A stretch of 6,198 nt of DNA from Rikenellaceae bacterium. Lineage in GTDB: Bacteria; Bacteroidota; Bacteroidia; Bacteroidales; Rikenellaceae. The position numbers and the translations under genes were made by a program. Shown one piece after another: positions 1-6,198 of this stretch; position 1 is the stretch's first letter, and each line of letters begins with the position of its first letter. A model generated the notes under the pieces. The model did no database searches, was not told the origin of the DNA, and saw only the letters and a program-made list of their open reading frames with translations. Location of the stretch: assembly GCA_031286025.1 (NCBI GenBank), contig JAITVB010000096.1, forward strand, positions 1 to 6,198, read 5' to 3'.

Positions 1-273
1 CGCTACTTCAACGAATTGACCAACATGACGATCTTGATCGAGGAAGTGGGCGAGTTGGCCCGCGTGATGTCGCGCACCTACGGCGAACAGTCGTTCAAGG
101 AGAGCGATCGCGACCACGAGTTGGCCGACGAGATCGCCGACGTGATGTGGGTGCTGATCTGCATTGCCAACCAAACCGGGGTCGACCTGACCCAGGCGTT
201 GGTGGCCAATCTCGAAAAGAAGAACGATCGCGATCGTGATCGTCATCTGCAGAACAAGAAACTCAAAAAATAG
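1..273 (+). CDS. MazG-like nucleotide pyrophosphohydrolase, 5' end missing
   Basis: The reading frame is open from base 1 and ends at TAG 271-273, so 90 residues are visible and the start lies upstream of the window. The visible part opens with RYFNELTNM and carries the all-alpha NTP-PPase signature: EExxE (E14, E15, E18 of the visible part) and, after a spacer, ExxD (E44, D47). In the MazG fold these acidic residues bind Mg2+ and the nucleotide triphosphate. The segment VLICIANQTGVDL and the charged DRDRDRH tail fit the short single-domain MazG-like proteins of about 100-110 residues found in Bacteroidota, so probably only a few N-terminal residues are missing. Such enzymes hydrolyse (d)NTPs to NMP and pyrophosphate and are thought to clear non-canonical nucleotides in the cytoplasm; the exact substrate cannot be told from sequence. 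It lies 44 bp before ispG on the same strand and may be cotranscribed with it. Confidence 0.88.
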   Translation, partial: RYFNELTNMTILIEEVGELARVMSRTYGEQSFKESDRDHELADEIADVMWVLICIANQTGVDLTQALVANLEKKNDRDRDRHLQNKKLKK

Positions 274-279
274 ACGCGA

Positions 280-296
280 TCCGGAGTCTTTCCGGA
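280..296 (+). other. Small hairpin between the MazG-like gene and ispG
   Basis: TCCGGA (280-285) and TCCGGA (291-296) are complementary inverted copies around a 5-nt loop. No T-tract follows, so it does not look like an intrinsic terminator and would not by itself stop read-through into ispG. It lies about 20 nt before the proposed TTG start. Any effect on ispG translation or on mRNA ends is speculative. Confidence 0.3.
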
Positions 297-317
297 ACCT
301 GCCGAACGATTGATCCG

Positions 318-2036
318 TTGGATTCCATTGAAAAATATTGCGAGGCGCTGAATCGCTACGCCCGAGCCGAAACGATCCCGGTACGGGTGGGCCGCACGGC
401 GATCGGCGGGCAAAATCCTGTCCGGTTGCAGTCGATGGCCAATACCGGCACGTGCGACATCGAAGCCTCCGTGGCCCAGGCTCTGCGCATCGCGGAAGCC
501 GGAGGCGAGTTGGTGCGCTTTACCGCCCAAGGCCGTATCCAGGCAGAAAATTTAGGTCGGATCAAGGTGCGGTTGCTCGAAACGGGATGTGATGCGCCAT
601 TGGTGGCCGACATTCATTTCAGCCCCGAAGCGGCGCTCATCGCTGCCCGCCACGTCGAAAAGGTGCGGATCAACCCCGGTAATTTTGTAGACAAGAAGCG
701 CGACGGAGCCGAGTATTCTGAGGAAAAATTTGCCGCCGAACGCGACAAGGTGCGTCAACGGTTGCGGGAATTAATCGCCGTGTGCCATGAACGGGAGGTG
801 GCCCTGAGCGTGGGCGTGAACCACGGTTCGCTTTCGGCGCGGATGGTTTCGCGTTGGGGTGACACGCCGCGCGGGATGGTCGAGTCGGCTCTCGAATTTT
901 TGCGGATCTGCCTCGACGAAGGCTTTGACCAGGTGGTCGTTTCGATGAAATCGAGCAATGTGCGGGTGATGGTGCAGGCTTACCGGTTGTTGGCTGTCGC
1001 GATGCGGGCCGAAGGGATGCGTTTCCCGCTGCACCTCGGGGTGACCGAGGCGGGCAACGGCGAGGATGGACGCGTGAAATCGGCCGTCGGGATCGGTGCG
1101 CTGCTCGCCGACGGACTGGGCGACACGATCCGTGTATCGCTGACCGAAGCACCCGAAAATGAAATTTCCGTCGCCCGTAAACTGCTCGACTATTTTCAGA
1201 AACGCGAACATCATGCCGCGATCCATCCGGTCAACGCATCATTCTATCATCCGTTTGAATATCAACGTCGCCAATCGACGGTCAACGGCATCATCGGCGG
1301 CGGGCAGCCTCCTGTGGTGGTCGTTTCCGCTACGGGCGAACAGGAATTCACCACCGATGCGATACCCGATTTCATTGCCGGAAGCCATGAAGCGAGCGGA
1401 TGGATGTATCTCACCCTACCCCGGTTGACCGATAAAACCGTCGCCGCCCTGCGCCGTGATGAAACGCAAGTGATTGTCCTCGAAACCGATAACGTGAACG
1501 GCGTAGCCGAACAACGCGCTTTCTTCCTCGAACTGGAACACTTAGGTCTGCATAATCCGGTCATTGTCAAGCGCGATTATGCCGAAACCGACCTTGAAAC
1601 CCTCCAAATTAAAGCGGCTGCCGACCTCGGTCTGCTTTTCCTCGACGGCTTCGGCGACGGTATCTGGATCGACAACCGATCCATATCTCCCCGCACGATT
1701 GCTTCGCTCGCTTTCGGTATCTTGCAGGCGGCCCGTGTCCGTATTTCGCGCACGGAGTATATCGCCTGCCCCGGCTGTGGCCGCACGCTCTTTGATCTCG
1801 AAACGACGTTGGCCCGGGTGAAAGAAGTGACCTTGCACCTGAAAGGGCTGAAAATCGGCGTCATGGGTTGTGTCGTCAACGGCCCCGGCGAGATGGCCGA
1901 TGCCGATTACGGTTATGTCGGCGCGGGTCCCGGCCGCGTCACCCTTTACCGGGGCAAGGAGATCGTCAAAGCTAACATCAACGAAAAAGACGCGATCGAC
2001 GAGTTGTTGAAATTAATCGAAGCTACCGCAAAATAA
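318..2036 (+). CDS. ispG: 4-hydroxy-3-methylbut-2-en-1-yl diphosphate synthase (IspG/GcpE), large insert-containing form
   Basis: IspG reductively opens MEcPP to HMBPP, the penultimate step of the MEP isoprenoid pathway, using a 4Fe-4S cluster in the cytoplasm. The 572-residue product has an N-terminal TIM barrel (about residues 15-300) with QSMANT (38-43), VADIHF, RINPGNF (117-123) and HLGVTEAG (239-246). The C-terminal cluster domain has CPGC (C484, C487) and, 31 residues later, C518 in GCVVNGPGE with E525. This matches the Cys270/Cys273/Cys305/Glu312 ligand pattern of E. coli IspG. Between them, about residues 300-470 form the extra domain found in plant, chlamydial and Bacteroidota enzymes, which makes it much longer than the roughly 370-residue E. 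coli form. I chose TTG 318 as the start because it lies just before the conserved YCEALNRY segment and no ATG occurs in frame before M40, inside the barrel. The frame stays open upstream, so the start is inferred. No Shine-Dalgarno sequence is visible. The stop is TAA. Confidence 0.96.
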   Translation: MDSIEKYCEALNRYARAETIPVRVGRTAIGGQNPVRLQSMANTGTCDIEASVAQALRIAEAGGELVRFTAQGRIQAENLGRIKVRLLETGCDAPLVADIHFSPEAALIAARHVEKVRINPGNFVDKKRDGAEYSEEKFAAERDKVRQRLRELIAVCHEREVALSVGVNHGSLSARMVSRWGDTPRGMVESALEFLRICLDEGFDQVVVSMKSSNVRVMVQAYRLLAVAMRAEGMRFPLHLGVTEAGNGEDGRVKSAVGIGALLADGLGDTIRVSLTEAPENEISVARKLLDYFQKREHHAAIHPVNASFYHPFEYQRRQSTVNGIIGGGQPPVVVVSATGEQEFTTDAIPDFIAGSHEASGWMYLTLPRLTDKTVAALRRDETQVIVLETDNVNGVAEQRAFFLELEHLGLHNPVIVKRDYAETDLETLQIKAAADLGLLFLDGFGDGIWIDNRSISPRTIASLAFGILQAARVRISRTEYIACPGCGRTLFDLETTLARVKEVTLHLKGLKIGVMGCVVNGPGEMADADYGYVGAGPGRVTLYRGKEIVKANINEKDAIDELLKLIEATAK

Positions 2037-2112
2037 CGAGAACTTTCCCGAACAGATGTTCGCATAAAAACCGCCGGGGAACGTGCTAACCGCGCGTTTT
2101 CAACGGTTGTCT

Positions 2113-2140
2113 CCGCTCGCCCACGTCTTTCGGGCGACGG
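2113..2140 (+). other. Stable bulged hairpin downstream of ispG
   Basis: CCG (2113-2115), one unpaired C (2116) and TCGCCC (2117-2122) pair with GGGCGA (2132-2137) and CGG (2138-2140) around a 9-nt loop. This gives 9 base pairs with a single bulge. No T-run follows, so it is not a textbook terminator. It could protect the ispG mRNA 3' end or be part of a larger structured 3' UTR; its function is unknown. Confidence 0.4.
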
Positions 2141-2160
2141 TGAGTTCCGGGTGAGTTCGG
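2140..2160 (+). repeat. Short tandem direct repeat in the ispG-glnS gap
   Basis: GTGAGTTCCGG (2140-2150) is followed at once by GTGAGTTCGG (2151-2160), two head-to-tail copies that differ by one C. They lie between the bulged hairpin and the terminator stem and overlap the edges of both. The repeat may be a slippage product; no known binding site was recognised. Confidence 0.5.
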
Positions 2161-2204
2161 CCGTTGCATTGCAGTGACCCTGGTTAAGGGAACGGCCGCT
2201 TTTT
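2158..2204 (+). terminator. Probable rho-independent terminator of the ispG transcript
   Basis: CGGCCGTT (2158-2165) pairs with AACGGCCG (2191-2198), an 8-bp GC-rich stem, followed by CTTTTT (2199-2204). The 25-nt loop can fold further through CCC (2178-2180) with GGG (2188-2190). It lies about 120 bp after the ispG stop and ahead of the glnS promoter, the expected place to separate the two transcripts. The long loop makes it weaker than a compact terminator. Confidence 0.6.
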
Positions 2205-2254
2205 ATAAAAGGCACAGGTTGTGGGCGGCTCAAATCAGTTGACCATTATTTGAT

Positions 2255-2262
2255 TATATTTG
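2255..2262 (+). promoter_or_regulatory. Bacteroidota-type -7 promoter element for glnS
   Basis: TATATTTG matches the TAnnTTTG -7 consensus of the Bacteroidota primary sigma factor at all fixed positions. It begins 28 bp before the glnS ATG, in an AT-rich patch between the terminator and the gene. No TTTG -33 element is seen at the usual spacing (about 19-21 bp upstream), so the assignment rests on the -7 box and its position. It predicts a very short leader of roughly 10-20 nt. Confidence 0.55.
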
Positions 2263-2282
2263 CAGGCATAAAACAGTAAATT

Positions 2283-3971
2283 ATGAATGAAATTCTGCAC
2301 GAGTCGTCAGTTGGAGAACGGTCGTTGAACTTTTTGGAAGAGATCATCGAGAGCGATATTCGACAGGGGCGTACGCGCGTCCACACCCGTTTCCCTCCCG
2401 AACCGAACGGCTATCTTCATATTGGGCATGCTAAGTCGATTTGCCTTAATTTCGGGTTGGCAAAAAAATATAACGGACTGTGTAACTTGCGGTTCGATGA
2501 TACGAATCCGGTCAGGGAAGATGTAGAATATGTCGACTCGATCAAGGAGGATGTGCGTTGGCTTGGGTTCGAGTGGGCGGGTGAGTACTATGCTTCGGAC
2601 TATTTTGAGCAACTCTGTGAGTGGGCCTTCGAATTGATTCGTAAGGGCAAAGCCTATGTCGACGACCAGACGCAGGAAGAGATTCGCCAGACGCGTGGTA
2701 CGGTTACGGTTCCGGGGCAGGAAAGCCCCTGGCGTAACCGTACGGTTGAAGAGAATCTCGATCTTTTCACCCGTATGCGCGCCGGAGAGTTTATGGATGG
2801 AGCTAAAGTACTGAGGGCCAAGATTAATATGGCGCATCCGAATATGTTGTTACGTGATCCGATCATGTATCGAATATTACATTCTAAACATCATCGGACA
2901 GGTGATAAATGGTGTATTTATCCGATGTATGACTATGCTCACGGCGAGTCTGATTCGATCGAACGCATCACCCATTCGATCTGTACGTTGGAGTTTGACG
3001 TTCACCGGTCGCTTTACGATTGGTTTATCATAGAACTGGGAATCTTTCCGAGCCGTCAATATGAGTTTGCTCGCCTGAACCTTACGTATACGGTGATGAG
3101 CAAGCGCAAATTGTTACAATTGGTACAAGATGGTCTCGTGGTCGGTTGGGATGATCCGAGGATGCCGACCATTTGTGCCCTGCGTCGACGCGGCTATACG
3201 TCCGAATCGATCCGTGCCTTTGCCGATCGCGTAGGCGTGGCCAAGCGCGACAATGTGATCGACTTGGGTCTGCTTGAGTTTTGTGTGCGTGAAGATCTCA
3301 ACCGTATTGCAGAACGGCGCATGGCCGTTCTCGATCCGATCAAGGTGGTGATTACGAATTATCCTGAAGGAAAAACGGAAACGATCTCGTGTGTCAATAA
3401 CCCTGAAAACGAGGCTGCCGGACGTCGTGAGGTGCCTTTTTCGCGTGAACTTTACATCGACCGTGACGATTTCATGGAAAATCCACCGAAAAAATACTTC
3501 CGCCTGTCGCCCGGAAGCGAAGTACGGCTTCGTTACGGATATATCATTAAGTGTGAAAATGTACTAAAAGACGCAAAGGGAGAGATTGTCGAATTGCATT
3601 GTACTTACGATTCCGAATCGGGTAGCGGCGGTTCTTCCGATGGCCGCAAAGTGAAGGGTATTATCCATTGGGTGTCGGCTCCACATGCCGTACCGGCCGA
3701 AATTCGCCTGTTCGACCGCCTGTTCTCAAAGGAATCGCCCGACGACGTGGAAGAGGGTAAAACGTTTAGAGATTATCTCAATCCCGACTCGCTGAAGGTC
3801 GTGACCGGTTATCTTGAGCCGGCCTTGGCCGATGTCGCAGTTGGCGGGAAATTCCAGTTCGAACGCTTGGGATATTTCTGCAAGGACAAGGATTCGACCG
3901 CAGCTGTCGCTGTTTTTAACCGAACGGTTACCCTCAAAGATTCTTGGGCCAAAATCGCGATGAAAGCGTAG
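2283..3971 (+). CDS. glnS: Glutaminyl-tRNA synthetase (GlnRS)
   Basis: GlnRS charges tRNA-Gln with glutamine using ATP in the cytoplasm. The 562-residue product is full length (E. coli about 554). It has the class I HIGH motif as HIGH (46-49) in [14 protein letters not shown] and the KMSKS loop as VMSKRKL (271-277), the form typical of Gln[24 protein letters not shown]-like [11 protein letters not shown] and WDDPRMPT also match GlnRS rather than GluRS. The C-terminal half holds the two anticodon-binding beta-barrels, with [28 protein letters not shown] and the terminal [14 protein letters not shown]. The ATG at 2283 follows an AT-rich leader without a Shine-Dalgarno sequence and gives the expected N-terminal length; the stop is TAG. 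It appears to be a single-gene unit, with a terminator before it, its own -7 box and a strong terminator after it. A GlnRS implies direct charging of tRNA-Gln, although the indirect GatCAB route cannot be excluded from this window. Confidence 0.98.
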   Translation: MNEILHESSVGERSLNFLEEIIESDIRQGRTRVHTRFPPEPNGYLHIGHAKSICLNFGLAKKYNGLCNLRFDDTNPVREDVEYVDSIKEDVRWLGFEWAGEYYASDYFEQLCEWAFELIRKGKAYVDDQTQEEIRQTRGTVTVPGQESPWRNRTVEENLDLFTRMRAGEFMDGAKVLRAKINMAHPNMLLRDPIMYRILHSKHHRTGDKWCIYPMYDYAHGESDSIERITHSICTLEFDVHRSLYDWFIIELGIFPSRQYEFARLNLTYTVMSKRKLLQLVQDGLVVGWDDPRMPTICALRRRGYTSESIRAFADRVGVAKRDNVIDLGLLEFCVREDLNRIAERRMAVLDPIKVVITNYPEGKTETISCVNNPENEAAGRREVPFSRELYIDRDDFMENPPKKYFRLSPGSEVRLRYGYIIKCENVLKDAKGEIVELHCTYDSESGSGGSSDGRKVKGIIHWVSAPHAVPAEIRLFDRLFSKESPDDVEEGKTFRDYLNPDSLKVVTGYLEPALADVAVGGKFQFERLGYFCKDKDSTAAVAVFNRTVTLKDSWAKIAMKA

Positions 3972-3999
3972 AGGCGCGCGTATTTATCTTTACTCGATC

Positions 4000-4049
4000 A
4001 AAAATATCAGGGGCATTTTTTGTTAGAAAAGCACCCCTGATATTTTTTT
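4000..4049. terminator. Bidirectional rho-independent terminator between convergent glnS and thiC
   Basis: AAAAATATCAGGGG (4000-4013) pairs perfectly with CCCCTGATATTTTT (4034-4047), a 14-bp stem around a 20-nt loop. On the + strand the stem runs into a T-tract (4043-4049). On the - strand the A-run at 4000-4004 becomes the T-tract, so the same hairpin works in both directions. It begins 29 bp after the glnS stop, so glnS termination is well supported. For thiC it lies about 140 bp beyond the stop codon, which would give a longer 3' UTR. Confidence 0.9.
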
Positions 4050-4186
4050 GGAAGAGTTTGGTGTAGTTTGGCGAGTTCGGGATAAGTCGCTCTGTTTTAG
4101 TGGATTATGGCTGTCATGTACCAAGCTTAACCGGCTGAGGATTGCACGGATTTTTTACGATGGGGGGTATAGGGCAGAGAGACATT

Positions 4187-5722
<1,536 letters not shown>

Positions 5723-5730
5723 TTACTGTG

Positions 5731-5746
5731 CGTTCCACGTGGAACA
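5731..5746. promoter_or_regulatory. parS: parS-like ParB-binding site, copy 1
   Basis: The 16-mer CGTTCCACGTGGAACA contains the perfect 14-bp palindrome GTTCCACGTGGAAC (5732-5745). This is the core of bacterial chromosomal parS sites, which follow TGTTNCACGTGAAACA with the GGAAC variant seen in Pseudomonas. ParB loads at parS to build the origin segregation complex. It lies 11 bp upstream of the thiC start codon. The call rests on the sequence match; no parAB genes are in the window, and an operator for another regulator remains possible. Confidence 0.7.
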
Positions 5747-5760
5747 TTGTTTTTTTGAGA

Positions 5761-5776
5761 TGTTCCATGTGGGACA
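5761..5776. promoter_or_regulatory. Degenerate parS-like site, copy 2
   Basis: TGTTCCATGTGGGACA differs from the parS variant TGTTCCACGTGGAACA at two positions, C to T in the central CACGTG and A to G in the right arm. The flanks GAT and ATC extend it to a 20-bp imperfect palindrome (5759-5778). Its centre is exactly 30 bp from that of copy 1, about three helical turns, and it ends 5 bp before the mnmG stop codon. It may be a weak or decayed second ParB site. Confidence 0.5.
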
Positions 5777-5781
5777 TCGAG

Positions 5782-6198
5782 TTATCTTCCAAAATAAACC
5801 AACAACACGTTGATGTCGGCCGGGGAAACCCCGGGGATGCGCGACGCTTGGCCGATGGTGGCCGGGCGGATGCGCGAAAGTTTTTGGCGCGATTCGATCG
5901 AGAGTGACGTCAGGCCGTTGAAATCAAAATCGGTGCGGATTGAAATTCGCTCCAATCGCGACAGTTTGTCGGCCATCTGGCGCTCGCGCTCGATGTATCC
6001 TCCGTATTTGATTCGGATTTCAGCTGATTCGACCACCTCTTTGTCGCATTGTTGCTCTATCAGATGGGAGGCGAGGGAGGGAAGATGGGCCGCCAAGCCG
6101 GCAATTGTGATTTCATTGCGAAGTAAAATATCAAAAAGTTTCCGCTTTTGGGTAAGGGCAGGGGAATAGACGGAGGTAAGATAATCGAAAAGTTCTTC
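5782..6198 (-). CDS. mnmG: tRNA uridine-5-carboxymethylaminomethyl(34) synthesis enzyme MnmG, C-terminal part
   Basis: The frame is open from base 6198 to TAA at 5784-5782, giving the last 138 residues; the N-terminal FAD-binding part lies beyond the window. With MnmE, MnmG modifies U34 at the wobble position of certain tRNAs. The visible part is the helical C-terminal domain that contacts tRNA and MnmE. EIRIKYGGYIERE matches the family segment EIKYxGYIxR, and the end IGQASRIPGVSPADINVLLVYF matches the E. coli [22 protein letters not shown]. MnmG proteins are about 620-630 residues long. The gene points the same way as thiC, 62 bp upstream of it. In many bacteria mnmG (gidA) sits close to oriC, which is relevant to the parS-like sites just beyond its stop codon. 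A TTG at 6096 is internal, not the true start. Confidence 0.95.
   Translation of the reverse strand, partial: EELFDYLTSVYSPALTQKRKLFDILLRNEITIAGLAAHLPSLASHLIEQQCDKEVVESAEIRIKYGGYIERERQMADKLSRLERISIRTDFDFNGLTSLSIESRQKLSRIRPATIGQASRIPGVSPADINVLLVYFGR

Noticed and set aside
224..237. 14-bp perfect palindrome ACGATCGCGATCGT near the end of the MazG-like gene
   Set aside because: It lies in codons for the repeated Asp-Arg tail, where alternating GAT and CGN codons produce such palindromes; no second copy is found in the window.
670..1152. A 160-codon open frame on the minus strand inside ispG
   Set aside because: Its translation is rich in R, P and S with no recognisable motif, and it is antisense to a strongly conserved enzyme; it is a by-product of GC-rich codons.
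2049..2062. CGAAC/GTTCG hairpin just after the ispG stop as a terminator
   Set aside because: It has only a 5-bp stem and no T-tract follows; the GC-rich stem at 2158-2198 with a T-run is the better candidate.
2239..2260. TTGACC (2239-2244) with TATATT (2255-2260) as a classical sigma-70 promoter
   Set aside because: The spacing is only 10 bp rather than about 17, and the Bacteroidota -7 box explains the second element better.
2307..2837. A 176-codon open frame on the minus strand inside glnS
   Set aside because: It is fully antisense to the conserved catalytic core of GlnRS and shows no family signature of its own.
4130..4145. GGCTGAGGATTG string resembling part of a TPP riboswitch
   Set aside because: It lies downstream of thiC, and the rest of the conserved THI element is absent.
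5810..6169. A 119-codon plus-strand frame antisense to mnmG
   Set aside because: It mirrors the conserved MnmG C-terminal domain and has no features of its own.

Overview
The window reads as ordinary chromosomal DNA from a member of the Bacteroidota, probably Bacteroidales. The evidence is a large insert-containing IspG whose sequence resembles Bacteroides-type orthologues, the absence of Shine-Dalgarno sequences before the visible starts, AT-rich leaders before ATG, and a perfect TAnnTTTG -7 promoter element before glnS. A more precise placement, such as an Alistipes-like lineage suggested by the moderately high GC, is only a guess.

Layout. Bases 1-273 (+) hold the 3' part of a MazG-like nucleotide pyrophosphohydrolase gene. 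After a 44-bp gap comes ispG (318-2036, +), the 4Fe-4S HMBPP synthase of the MEP isoprenoid pathway, which probably starts at TTG. A 246-bp gap follows (2037-2282), with several hairpins, a short tandem repeat, a likely rho-independent terminator and the glnS promoter. The complete glutaminyl-tRNA synthetase gene glnS occupies 2283-3971 (+). A strong symmetrical hairpin at 4000-4049 can terminate both glnS and the convergent thiC. I see nothing convincing in 4050-4186. thiC (4187-5719, -) encodes the radical-SAM HMP-phosphate synthase of thiamine biosynthesis. A 62-bp gap separates it from the 3' part of mnmG (5782-6198, -), the tRNA U34 modification enzyme.

The genes are housekeeping functions (nucleotide hygiene, isoprenoids, tRNA charging, thiamine, tRNA modification) and do not form one pathway. 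I see no mobile element, CRISPR array, RNA gene or defence system, and no evidence of a new multi-gene system. The most notable item is in the mnmG-thiC gap: a perfect 14-bp palindrome identical to the core of the parS centromere site bound by ParB, with a degenerate second copy exactly 30 bp away. Because mnmG often lies near the replication origin, this suggests an origin-proximal ParB-loading locus. The same two copies overlap the thiC leader, where no TPP riboswitch is present.
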